DNA from: Aquitalea aquatilis
Lineage (GTDB): Bacteria; Pseudomonadota; Gammaproteobacteria; Burkholderiales; Chromobacteriaceae
Assembly (NCBI RefSeq): GCF_005155025.1
Contig: NZ_CP039731.1
Span: 3,472,001-3,536,000 of the forward strand
DNA length: 64,000 bases
Reading direction: 5' to 3'
Shown piece by piece: positions 8,521 through 19,531 of this stretch. The notes under the pieces were generated by a model. That model was not told the DNA's origin. It worked only from the letters and a program-made list of their open reading frames with translations, and did not search any database. The position numbers were made by a program, and so were the translations under genes. Positions within the stretch are counted from its first letter, which is position 1. Each line of letters begins with the position of its first letter.

Positions 8521-9789
8521 TCACACCGCCAGCGGCTCCAGTTTGCGCAGACGCAGCGCGATCAGCAGCAGCATGACCAGCCCCAGCGCGATCATTGCCG
8601 CCACGCCGTTCCATTTGCCCATGCCCCACAGCAGGCCGGAGAAGGAGCCCACCACACTGGAACCCAGATAATAGGCAGTAAGGTAAAAAGCAGAAGCCAG
8701 CGCCTTGCCACGTTGCGCACGGCGGCCTATCCAGCTGCTGGCCACTGAGTGGCCACCGAAGAAACCGAAAGTAAACAGCGCAATACCGGGCACCATCAGC
8801 CACAGCGAATCGGCCAGCGTGCAGACCAGCCCGGCGGCCATCAGCAGTACCATCAACCACAACATGTTGCGGCGGCCAAAGCGGTCGGCCATGCGCCCCA
8901 CCCAGGCCGAGGCCCAGATGCCCACCATGTATAGCGAGAACACAAAGCCCAGCACGCTATGGCTGAGATTGAAGGGCGCGGCCAGCAGGCGGAAACCCAG
9001 ATAGTTGTACAGGCTGACAAAGCAGCCCATGAACAGAAAGGCCGACAAGAACAGCCAGGGCAGGCCGCCATCGGCAAAATGGCTGGTCACATCACGGCGC
9101 AGTTCGGCCAGATTCAATGGCACCGGCTTGAAGTGGCGCGAATCCGGCAGGCTGCGCCAGAACTCGATGGCACCGGCCACGCCCAGCACCCCCAGCGCCA
9201 GCACGGCAGCGCGCCAGCCAAAGTGGTCGGCAATCACCGCCGCCAGAAAGCGCCCGCTCATGCCACCCAGCGCATTGCCGGCGATGTACAGGCCGATGGA
9301 GTGGCCCAGTGACAGCGGCTCAACCTCCTCACTCAGATAGGCCATGGCCACGGCAGGCAAGCCAGCCAGCACCACACCGAAAATGGCCCGCAGATAGAGA
9401 AACTGCTGAAAACTGGGGGCAAAGGCCGCCAGCAGCATCAGCAGCGCCGCCAGGCTCAGCGCAATATTCATGACCGGCTTGCGCCCCACCTTGTCGGCCA
9501 GAAAGCTGGCAGGAATCAGCGCCAGCGCCAGGCCGGTGGTGGGCACCGACAGCACGCTACTGGCCGCCGCCGGCGACAGGGCAAAGTCGTGGGCAAACAT
9601 CGGCATCAGCGGCTGCATGCTGTACAGCATGGAAAAAGTGCAAAAACCACCCACAAACATGGCACGCGCCGTGGCGCGAAATGCAGTGGAACCGGCATGC
9701 AGACGGGGGGCGGCAGAAATGGTGTTCTCCTGGGTAGCCGCGGCAGCTGAATTCAGCGTAGCAGCACAGGAGGCAGAATCGGAAGGCAT
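8521..9789 (-). CDS. MFS transporter, YnfM type
   Basis: Major facilitator superfamily inner-membrane exporter of 422 aa with twelve predicted helices. The signature loop between helices 2 and 3 reads FLADKVGRKPVM, and the corresponding loop of the second half reads MADRFGRRNM. The N-terminal region (FSMLYSMQPLMPMF) resembles E. coli YnfM, whose gene also lies divergent from a LysR gene. Here too a LysR gene starts 101 nt away on the other strand, so it is probably the activator. Substrate unknown; an arabinose/drug-type efflux role is only inferred from the family. Confidence 0.9.
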   Translation of the reverse strand: MPSDSASCAATLNSAAAATQENTISAAPRLHAGSTAFRATARAMFVGGFCTFSMLYSMQPLMPMFAHDFALSPAAASSVLSVPTTGLALALIPASFLADKVGRKPVMNIALSLAALLMLLAAFAPSFQQFLYLRAIFGVVLAGLPAVAMAYLSEEVEPLSLGHSIGLYIAGNALGGMSGRFLAAVIADHFGWRAAVLALGVLGVAGAIEFWRSLPDSRHFKPVPLNLAELRRDVTSHFADGGLPWLFLSAFLFMGCFVSLYNYLGFRLLAAPFNLSHSVLGFVFSLYMVGIWASAWVGRMADRFGRRNMLWLMVLLMAAGLVCTLADSLWLMVPGIALFTFGFFGGHSVASSWIGRRAQRGKALASAFYLTAYYLGSSVVGSFSGLLWGMGKWNGVAAMIALGLVMLLLIALRLRKLEPLAV

Positions 9790-9867
9790 GATGAAACCGC
9801 TAGCAGTGATACAGGTTTTGAGCTTAGCCCTTGACTAAACCTCAGTCCAATATATCTTTATTCAATA

Positions 9868-9892
9868 ATCAATATTTTTAAAGTATCAATAT
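9868..9892. promoter_or_regulatory. candidate LysR operator in divergent promoter
   Basis: ATCAATAT occurs twice, at 9868-9875 and 9885-9892, 17 nt apart, in a very AT-rich 60-nt stretch between the MFS and LysR genes. The second copy covers the LysR start codon. Autoregulation is plausible; binding is inferred. Confidence 0.4.
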
Positions 9893-10787
9893 GGAACTGC
9901 GCCACCTGCGTTATTTCGTCACCGTCGCCGAAGAACTGCACTTCACCCGTGCCGCCGAACGCCTGCACATGGCCCAACCGCCGCTATCCCAGCAGATACA
10001 GGCGCTGGAGGCCGAACTGGGCACGCCGCTGTTTCTGCGGCAAAACCGCAAGGTGGAGCTGACAGCAGCCGGCAAGCAGTTTCTGCTGCGTGCGCGGCGC
10101 ATTCTGGCCGATACCGAGGACGCCGCCGAACAGGCCCGACGTGCCGCACGTGGGGAAATCGGCGAGCTGCGCATTGGCTTTACCTCCTCATTGCCGCTTA
10201 CCCCCATTCTGCCGGCAGCGCTGCATGCTTATCGCCAGCATTTCCCGGCCGTGCGGCTGACACTGCGCGAAATGTTCACTACAGACCAGTTCGCGGCACT
10301 GCAACAACAGGAAATCGACGTCGGCTTCGTGCGCTTCAACGGGCTGTCACCGGCGGACAAGATATTGGTACAGGAGCTACGGCGCGACCCGCTGCTGGTG
10401 GTGATCAACAGCCAGCATCCGCTTGCCGGCGAGGCCAGCCTGTCGCTGGGACAATTGCGCGATCAGGGCATGATCAGCTATCCGCGCAGCGCCGGCACCG
10501 GGCTACACAGCGTGATCCGCCAGCTGTGTGAAGCCTGTGGCTTTGAGCCGCGCATCACCCAGGAAGCCGGCGAAGCCACCACCCAGGTGGGGCTGGTGGC
10601 CGCCGGGCTGGGCATTGCCATCCTGCCCTCACCGCTGGAGTGCGTGCAGCTGCCGGGGGTGCGCTATATCCCGCTGACCGACAACGGTGCCTACCTGGCC
10701 ATGGGCATTGCCACGCGCGAGGGTGACAGCTCGCCACTGGTGACCGGATTTATCGCCCACTTGTGGGACGAAATCCCTGCCAGCTAG
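9891..10787 (+). CDS. LysR-family transcriptional regulator (YnfL-like)
   Basis: A 298-aa LysR regulator. The N-terminal winged helix-turn-helix has the family pattern (FTRAAERLHMAQPPLSQQIQ, residues about 20-40). The effector-binding domain runs from about residue 90 to the end (GELRIGFTSS at its start). The ATG has almost no Shine-Dalgarno sequence and sits inside an AT-rich repeat, which suggests weak or autoregulated expression. Divergence from the YnfM-type exporter indicates that this is the target. Effector unknown. Confidence 0.94.
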   Translation: MELRHLRYFVTVAEELHFTRAAERLHMAQPPLSQQIQALEAELGTPLFLRQNRKVELTAAGKQFLLRARRILADTEDAAEQARRAARGEIGELRIGFTSSLPLTPILPAALHAYRQHFPAVRLTLREMFTTDQFAALQQQEIDVGFVRFNGLSPADKILVQELRRDPLLVVINSQHPLAGEASLSLGQLRDQGMISYPRSAGTGLHSVIRQLCEACGFEPRITQEAGEATTQVGLVAAGLGIAILPSPLECVQLPGVRYIPLTDNGAYLAMGIATREGDSSPLVTGFIAHLWDEIPAS

Positions 10788-10997
10788 GCTCAGACTGGCG
10801 GGTTGTTGCGTTTTGTCTATCCAAAATTGGCAAAAATCACCGATTTTTCATGGCGACAACCCGGATTTCTCGCGGACACCGGCCCATCCCTCATTTGCAG
10901 GATAGTCAGCCGTGAATTACTGCATGACACTGGCTCCACAATAAAAGGACAGACGACAGGCCACGCAGCCGTCGCACGCCATACAGAGGAGAACATC

Positions 10998-11975
10998 ATG
11001 CAGCAGCCATCAGACCGGCAGCCGGATCTGGCCGTGTTCAGCGCCATCTTGCTGGAAATCTATCGCCTGGCCCGCGAGGAGTCACTGGAGCGCTTTCATC
11101 ACACCGTGCTGGAGTGTCTGCGCCCGCAACTGGCCTACGACAAGGCCTGGTGGGGCCGCGCCGCCCAGGCGGCGGATGGCCCGCACGAGCACAGTTCTTT
11201 TCTGTTCGGCCTGCCGGATCACTACATTGACGACTGGAAATCCATCCGCCAGCACGATGTCACCGTGGCACGGGTGCATGCCCACCCCGGCCAGGCCGTG
11301 GTGGTGGACATGCAGGCGGACGATGCGCCGCCGCAACTGCAATGGCTGGGCCAGCGCCATGATATCGGCGAACTGCTGTGCGTGATCCACATCGACCCGG
11401 TCACCCAGTTGAGCGACCATCTGGCTCTGTACCGCCGCCCCGGCGCACCGCGCTTCAATGCTGCCGACTGCCTGTTGCTGTCCTGTCTGATGCCGCACCT
11501 GGCCTCCACCGTGGCCATCAACCAGATCCGCACCCTGCAAGCCCTGCGCGAAACCCTCAGCGGACCACGGCTGGCCATGGCGGTGTGTGACCAGCATGGC
11601 ACCCTGCACTGCGCCGAACCCGGCTTTGTCGACCTGCTACTCACCGAATGGCCACAGTGGACCGGCCCCGCCCTGCCCGCCGGCCTGTCGCCACAAGGGC
11701 ATGATGGTGCCCGGCTCAATATCGAGGCGCGCCGCATCAGCGACCTCTACCTGCTGACCGCCCGCTACCGCTGCGCCATGGAGCAGCTTTCCAGCCGCGA
11801 AACCGATGTCGCCCGCCTGTTTGGCGAAGGACTCACCTACAAGGACATCGCACGCAAGCTGGGCCTGTCGCCGCATACCGTGCGCCACCATATCCGCGCC
11901 ATCTACGCCAAGCTGGGCATCAACGGCAAGGCCGGCATCGCCCATCTCTTGCACCAGCAAGCGCCATTCGGCTGA
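10998..11975 (+). CDS. LuxR-family transcriptional regulator
   Basis: A 325-aa protein from the ATG at 10998. AGAGGAGA lies just upstream and favours it over an in-frame TTG 195 nt earlier. The C-terminal 65 residues form a LuxR/GerE helix-turn-helix (SSRETDVARLFGEGLTYKDI, then LSPHTVRHHIRAIYAKLGI). The N-terminal 250 residues are not a recognisable receiver domain; they include an LLLSCLMPHLAST segment typical of this stand-alone group often found beside transporters. It is the first of four codirectional genes ending with a deacetylase-like enzyme, and probably controls them. Ligand unknown. Confidence 0.88.
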   Translation: MQQPSDRQPDLAVFSAILLEIYRLAREESLERFHHTVLECLRPQLAYDKAWWGRAAQAADGPHEHSSFLFGLPDHYIDDWKSIRQHDVTVARVHAHPGQAVVVDMQADDAPPQLQWLGQRHDIGELLCVIHIDPVTQLSDHLALYRRPGAPRFNAADCLLLSCLMPHLASTVAINQIRTLQALRETLSGPRLAMAVCDQHGTLHCAEPGFVDLLLTEWPQWTGPALPAGLSPQGHDGARLNIEARRISDLYLLTARYRCAMEQLSSRETDVARLFGEGLTYKDIARKLGLSPHTVRHHIRAIYAKLGINGKAGIAHLLHQQAPFG

Positions 11976-12024
11976 TCACTCCAGCCTGCTGATTCCACCG
12001 CCACGTCGCTGAAGCTACCGAAGC

Positions 12025-12044
12025 TGCCATGGTCCGCCATGGCT
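12025..12044. repeat. imperfect inverted repeat, possible regulator site
   Basis: TGCCATGG-4-CCATGGCT, 7 of 8 positions symmetric, lies in the 125-nt gap between the LuxR gene and the outer-membrane channel gene. It is a possible LuxR-type operator for the three downstream genes. Confidence 0.4.
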
Positions 12045-12100
12045 GGCAGGGATAGCTGCGTCTGCGTGTTGTTCGCCCCACCCACCCCAAGGAGCATGCC

Positions 12101-12976
12101 ATGACCCCGTTTCGCCCTGTTCTGACCGCCCTGGCGGCCAGCCTGCTGCTCGCCAGCCTGCCCAGCCAAGCCGCCGATACCAATGCCCGTGACTTTTTCA
12201 GTGCACCGGTCGGCACCTCGCTCAGTGTGCTGTACCTGCCCGTCACCTGGGCCGACAGCTTTCACTCGGCCAACGGCAACGACGACCATGCCCGGCTGAA
12301 TGTGGAAGCCCTGGCCTGGCGTCAGCTGTGGTTTTCCGACATCTGCGGCACCCTGTGCACGCCACAGTTCATCATCCCCGCCGCCCAGATCAAGGCCACC
12401 CTGCCCGGCAGCCAGACCAGCCAGCGCGACAGTGGCATTGGCGACCCGCAAGTGGGCGGCACGCTGTTCTTCATCAATCAGCCAGACAAGCGCGAGTACA
12501 GCGGCCTGCTGACCCTGATCACCCTGCCAGTGGGCAGCTACGATGCCCAGCACCCGGACGTTTCAGCAGGGGCGCACCGCTGGGGTGCCACCTTTCTCTA
12601 CAACTATACCCGGGGCGTAGGCAAGAACTGGGTGCTGGAGGCCTCGCTGGAAGCCCAGCTGTATGGCAACAACGACAACTATTACGGGAGCAGCCTGAAA
12701 CAGCAGCCGCTGTACCGCTTGCAGGCTTTTGCCTCCTACGACTTCATGCCGGGTACCTATGGCGCGCTGCGGCTGTACCACACCCGTGGCGGCGCCTTGC
12801 GCCTGAACGGACAGGACCTGCCCGACACCCGGCAAAACAGTACCCAGCTTGGCTTCGAACTCGGCCACTGGGTTGGCAAGCAAGACCAGTTGATGCTGAT
12901 GCTGGCGCGCAACGTCCACACCAGCAACAGTTTTGACAGCAGCCAGGCCATGCTGCGTCTGGTACATGTTTTCTGA
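12101..12976 (+). CDS. outer-membrane transporter, phenol/MetA-type
   Basis: A 291-aa exported beta-barrel candidate. The signal peptide ends near SLPSQAADTN. The body consists of alternating amphipathic strands, and the protein ends in aromatic MLRLVHVF, a C-terminal Phe typical of outer-membrane barrels. Segments such as GDPQVGGTLFFI, TLPVGSYDA and WVLEASLEAQLYG fit the 'transporter / phenol MetA degradation' family found with catabolic genes. AAGGAG precedes the ATG. It sits between a LuxR regulator and an MFS transporter, so it probably passes a small, perhaps aromatic or acylated, molecule through the outer membrane. Confidence 0.82.
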   Translation: MTPFRPVLTALAASLLLASLPSQAADTNARDFFSAPVGTSLSVLYLPVTWADSFHSANGNDDHARLNVEALAWRQLWFSDICGTLCTPQFIIPAAQIKATLPGSQTSQRDSGIGDPQVGGTLFFINQPDKREYSGLLTLITLPVGSYDAQHPDVSAGAHRWGATFLYNYTRGVGKNWVLEASLEAQLYGNNDNYYGSSLKQQPLYRLQAFASYDFMPGTYGALRLYHTRGGALRLNGQDLPDTRQNSTQLGFELGHWVGKQDQLMLMLARNVHTSNSFDSSQAMLRLVHVF

Positions 12977-13032
12977 GCCGGCTGCCAACAAGAAAATCCG
13001 CCCGACGGATCACCTACTACAGAGGAAACACC

Positions 13033-14214
13033 ATGAACACGCTCTCACATGCCAAGCCTGTCGAGGTCCCACACAATGAGCGCTCGGCCATGGCCGCCAT
13101 TGTCGGTTTCGCCGCCATCGTCCCCGCCGTGCTGATGATGGCCCCTGCGGTGGCCAGCCAGCTGGCGAGCCAGCTGCAACTGGGGCCAATCGATATCGGC
13201 AACCTGTTCTCCGCCGAACTGGGTGCCATGAGCCTGGCCACCTTGCCGGCATTTTTCTGGCTGCCTCGCGTCAACTGGCGCAGTGCCGCCTGGCTGGCAG
13301 TGGCGGTATTCATCGCCGCCAACTTGCTATCCGCCACCACCGTCAGCTATCCGCTGCTGCTTGGCCTGCGCTTTGTCAGTGCGCTGGCTGGCGGTTCGCT
13401 GATGATTCTGTGTCTGTCCGCCGCCGCCACCATGCGCAACCCAGACCGTGTCTATGGCCTGTGGGTGATGGGCCAACTGGCACTGGGGGCGGCCGGGCTG
13501 GTCGTCATGCCCGCGCTGTTCGCTCACTTCGGTATTGCCGCCTGCTATGTCGGCCTGGCCTTGCTGATGGCGCTGTGTACGCCGCTGGTGCGCTGCTTTC
13601 CCACAGCTCAGCAGGCGCAGACACAACAGGCCGCGCAATCTGCCACAGGCCGCCGCCGGGGCCACGCTGTACTGGGCATCCTCGCCACGCTGGCGTTTTA
13701 CATCAGCCTGAGCGGGGTATGGACCTTCATCGGCCAGATCGCTCAGCAGGCCAGCATCGATCCACAGCAAAGCGGCAATATCTTCGCCATCGCCACCCTG
13801 CTGGGCGTGGCCGGTGCCGGCAGCGCCTCGCTGATCGGCCGCCGCCTGCCGCGTGCCCAGCTGCTGCTGGCCGGCTTTGGCATGATGATGGCGGCCATGC
13901 TGCTGTTGCTGAACGCCCCGGCCCTGGCGCGCTTTGCCACCGCCGCACTGCTGTTCAAGTTCAGCTGGACCTTCATCCTGCCCTTCATCCTGGCCACGCT
14001 GGCCGACATCGATCACAGCGGCAAGCTGATGAATGCCACCAATCTGGTCATCGGTGGCGGCCTGGCCATCGGCCCGGCGCTGGCTGGTCAGCTGATCGCC
14101 GCCAATCACGGCAGCCTGCATGTGCTGTTGCTGCTGGCCACTCTGGTGGCCGCCATCTCGCTGGCCTTGCTGCTGTCGCTGCAACAGCGCCGCACCACCC
14201 CTGCCCACGTCTGA
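13033..14214 (+). CDS. MFS transporter
   Basis: A 393-aa inner-membrane major facilitator with about twelve helices. The usual helix 2-3 loop is poorly conserved, which is common in small-solute members. Segments IVGFAAIVPAVLMM, FRLPRV-like turns and the C-terminal VIGGGLAIGPALAGQLIAA are typical of the superfamily. AGAGGAAAC precedes the start. It lies 56 nt after the outer-membrane channel and 15 nt before the amidohydrolase gene. The three therefore probably move and process one compound. Direction of transport is not evident. Confidence 0.88.
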   Translation: MNTLSHAKPVEVPHNERSAMAAIVGFAAIVPAVLMMAPAVASQLASQLQLGPIDIGNLFSAELGAMSLATLPAFFWLPRVNWRSAAWLAVAVFIAANLLSATTVSYPLLLGLRFVSALAGGSLMILCLSAAATMRNPDRVYGLWVMGQLALGAAGLVVMPALFAHFGIAACYVGLALLMALCTPLVRCFPTAQQAQTQQAAQSATGRRRGHAVLGILATLAFYISLSGVWTFIGQIAQQASIDPQQSGNIFAIATLLGVAGAGSASLIGRRLPRAQLLLAGFGMMMAAMLLLLNAPALARFATAALLFKFSWTFILPFILATLADIDHSGKLMNATNLVIGGGLAIGPALAGQLIAANHGSLHVLLLLATLVAAISLALLLSLQQRRTTPAHV

Positions 14215-14229
14215 ACACAAGGAGAAGCC

Positions 14230-15342
14230 ATGACTTCCCGTACCGCCTTTTATTTTGATGAACTCTGCATGTGGCACAGTGCCGGCATGCATGCACTGAC
14301 GCTGCCGGTGGGGGGCTGGGTGCAACCCCCGGCCGCCGGCGGCCATGCCGAATCGCCGGAAACCAAGCGCCGGCTGAAAAACCTGCTGGATGTGGCCGGT
14401 ATCAGCCGCCAGCTGCTGCAATGTTCCGCCGAACCGGCCAGCCGCGACGACCTGCTGCGGGTACATGGCGCGGCCTATCTGGATCACTTCAAGCTGGTCA
14501 GTGACGCCGGTGGCGGCGAACTCGGCCCGCAAGCCCCCATCGGCCCCGGCAGCTACGACATCGCCTGCCGCTCGGCCGGCCTGGCCATTGCTGCGGTCGA
14601 TGCGGTATGGCGCGGCGAGGTGGCCAACGCCTATGTCATGACACGACCACCGGGACACCACTGCCTGCCGGACGCCGCCATGGGCTTTTGTTTCCTGTCC
14701 AATATCGCCGTCGCCATCGAAGCGGCCAAGGCGCGCTATGGCATTGAACGGGTGGCGGTGCTGGACTGGGACGTGCACCACGGCAACGGTACCCAGGCCA
14801 TCTACTACCAGCGCCCAGACGTACTGACTCTGTCCATCCATCAGGATGGCTGTTTTCCACCTGGCTACAACGGCAGCGAAGATCGAGGCGCAGGAGCCGG
14901 ACTGGGGGCCAATATCAATATCCCGCTACTGCCCGGCAGCGGCCATGACGCCTATCTGTACGCCATGCAGCGCGTGGTACTGCCGGCGCTGACGCGCTAC
15001 CAGCCGCAACTGATCATCGTCGCCTGCGGCTATGACGCCAATGCGGTAGACCCGCTGGCGCGCATGCAGGCTCACAGCGACACCTTCCGCGAGATGACCA
15101 CCCTGCTGCGCGCCTTCGCCGAGCAGCACTGCGACGGCAAGCTGGTACTGGCGCATGAAGGCGGCTACTCCGAAGCGTATGTGCCGTTCTGCGGCCTGGC
15201 CACCATCGAGGCGCTGTCCGGCCTGCGCAGCGAAGTGGTCGACCCGCTGCTGGACTTCATCAGCCTGCAACAGCCCTGCGCAGCCATGCTGCAATTGCAG
15301 CGCCAGTTGCTGGATGACATGGCACTGCTGCATGAGCTGTAA
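14230..15342 (+). CDS. histone-deacetylase-like amidohydrolase
   Basis: A 370-aa zinc amidohydrolase of the HDAC/acetylpolyamine-hydrolase superfamily. Visible motifs are RPPGHH (catalytic His pair, about residues 139-144), DWDVHHGNGT (zinc Asp and His), GYDANAVDPLARM (third zinc Asp) and the catalytic Tyr in HEGGY. The overall pattern closely recalls the bacterial HDAH of strain FB188, including ERGAGAG and LPPGSG-like segments. The family removes acyl groups from lysine-like or polyamine amines; the natural substrate of HDAH enzymes is not settled. AAGGAGA precedes the ATG. It is the last gene of the LuxR-channel-MFS unit, which hints at a transported N-acyl substrate. Confidence 0.93.
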   Translation: MTSRTAFYFDELCMWHSAGMHALTLPVGGWVQPPAAGGHAESPETKRRLKNLLDVAGISRQLLQCSAEPASRDDLLRVHGAAYLDHFKLVSDAGGGELGPQAPIGPGSYDIACRSAGLAIAAVDAVWRGEVANAYVMTRPPGHHCLPDAAMGFCFLSNIAVAIEAAKARYGIERVAVLDWDVHHGNGTQAIYYQRPDVLTLSIHQDGCFPPGYNGSEDRGAGAGLGANINIPLLPGSGHDAYLYAMQRVVLPALTRYQPQLIIVACGYDANAVDPLARMQAHSDTFREMTTLLRAFAEQHCDGKLVLAHEGGYSEAYVPFCGLATIEALSGLRSEVVDPLLDFISLQQPCAAMLQLQRQLLDDMALLHEL

Positions 15343-15386
15343 ACCCTGACACCGCAGCTGTCATCTATTGCAACCGCGCTGAAAAG

Positions 15387-15415
15387 AACAAGGCCCGCCA
15401 TTGGCGGGCCTTGTT
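15387..15415. terminator. bidirectional terminator
   Basis: Inverted repeat AACAAGGCCCGCC / GGCGGGCCTTGTT with a tight loop between two convergent genes. The minus-strand reading is followed by TTCTTTTC, so it serves the small minus-strand gene best, and probably also ends the amidohydrolase operon. Confidence 0.8.
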
Positions 15416-15448
15416 ACATGAGCGGCGCAGTGCCGGAAAGTAAGCGGC

Positions 15449-15649
15449 CTACTGCTGCTGTTCCGCCGGCTGCGGCATGCCGCTGCCCTGCTCCGGCGCG
15501 GCATCCGGCTGATTGCCCTGCGCTGCCGAAGCCTGCGGCTGTTCTGACTGTGTCTGCGGCGCGGGCGTGGCGGCAAAGACCAGATTGATCAAACCCAGGC
15601 TGGCCGGGGGCAGGGAGAGCATGGCAACAACAAGCAATTTCTTTTGCAT
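15449..15649 (-). CDS. small exported protein of unknown function
   Basis: A 66-aa protein with a clear signal sequence (MQKKLLVVAMLSLPPASLGL...VFA, cleavage probably before ATPAPQ). The mature 40 residues are almost entirely Pro, Ala, Gln, Ser and Gly, with no predicted fold. Such low-complexity secreted peptides are often species-restricted. Its own terminator lies downstream. The coding case rests on the signal peptide; no family is recognised. Confidence 0.6.
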   Translation of the reverse strand: MQKKLLVVAMLSLPPASLGLINLVFAATPAPQTQSEQPQASAAQGNQPDAAPEQGSGMPQPAEQQQ

Positions 15650-15955
15650 CAGCTTCTTTCAATATGGTTGGAAGACAAGCCTGCAGTTGCAAGCACCATG
15701 CCAGTTGCACATTCCCTTTACGAAACAACAGCTTGTCTGCATACGTGACAGGCAAAGCCATGCCCTTTGTCGGCAATGGGCGACAAAAATTGCAGCCATC
15801 AGCACAAGTCATTGAAATGGCAGCACTATTTCCGTCGTCAATTGGCGACACGTTTCTTTTCTGCCATTCAAGCCATTGATTTTAAATTGATTTAATAGCG
15901 CAACCCGCATGAAAAAACCCGCCGTAGCGGGTTGGAATACTGAACAAACTTCGTG
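15650..15955. other. intergenic region, 306 nt
   Basis: Upstream region of the small exported protein, AT-richer than its surroundings. Apart from the terminator of the VOC gene at 15912-15933 I find no gene or defined regulatory motif. Confidence 0.5.
15912..15933 (-). terminator. terminator of VOC-family gene
   Basis: Read on the minus strand, AACCCGC-4-GCGGGTT is followed by TTTT, about 20 nt after the VOC gene stop. Confidence 0.88.
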
Positions 15956-16399
15956 TCACGCCGGCTTGTTGCCCAGCTTGAGTTTGCCAGCCAGCCAGGT
16001 GTGGTCATAGCTGACGATCTCGAAGGGATTACCAAAGGGATCGACAAAGCTGATGGAACAGAAAAACTGGTGATCCACCACCGAATCGCGCGCCACGGTC
16101 TGGCCGGCACGGTCGCTGACGCGCTCGCCTGCCAGCTGATCAATCCATTCCAGAAAATCCTGGCCATTGACCAGAAAGGCCACCGAGCCGGGTTCACATA
16201 CCGGCTTGTCTTCCTGCGAAATGGCCAGTCGCACCGAGCCATTGCTGTTCATCAGCATCACGACGCCATGCGGGCCGCTCTGCATGTGCTTGTAGCGGGT
16301 GTCGGGTGCCAGGTTCAATACGCGCTGGTACCAGTTCTGCGCCTTTGCCAGATCAGTGACACGGACATGGATATGGTCAATCTTGCCAAGCGATAGCAT
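15956..16399 (-). CDS. VOC-family (glyoxalase/dioxygenase-fold) protein
   Basis: About 147 aa from the ATG at 16399 (MLSLGKIDHIHVRV), preferred over a start 17 codons upstream because the VOC fold begins there. The first beta strand holds the metal-type His in HIHVRV. The C-terminal half has FVDPFGNPFEIVSYD, the usual DPDGN-like turn followed by a Glu ligand. It is a single-domain glyoxalase/bleomycin-resistance/extradiol-like protein; substrate and reaction cannot be assigned. It is followed by uvrA on the same strand at higher coordinates. Confidence 0.87.
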   Translation of the reverse strand: MLSLGKIDHIHVRVTDLAKAQNWYQRVLNLAPDTRYKHMQSGPHGVVMLMNSNGSVRLAISQEDKPVCEPGSVAFLVNGQDFLEWIDQLAGERVSDRAGQTVARDSVVDHQFFCSISFVDPFGNPFEIVSYDHTWLAGKLKLGNKPA

Positions 16400-16521
16400 T
16401 GCATCCTCATCGGGTGTGGGTAACACGGCCACCATGTGGCGCGTGCTCATTCTACGGTGTTTGCCGCAGCCGGCAACAATGCTGCGGCTTGCCTCTGGCT
16501 GCGGAGTATCACTGCGCTGTG

Positions 16522-19350
<2,829 letters not shown>

Positions 19351-19531
19351 GTGAGAGAGCGTTACTCAGTCGGTCGGGGAACCTGATAATATACCCGACT
19401 TAGCGACTGCCGCTCCATCTAAGTATGCGCTGCAGCAAAAAACCGGCCCTGCCGGAAGCCGGTGCGGCGGTAAACCGCCAGCCATGGGCAGCGTTAAAAG
19501 CCTTACTCCTGAATCGATAACGACAACACAC

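Noticed and set aside
19351-19531. LexA-type SOS box before uvrA.
   Set aside because: I found no CTGT-N8-ACAG-like sequence in the gap; a divergent LexA motif cannot be excluded without a search.
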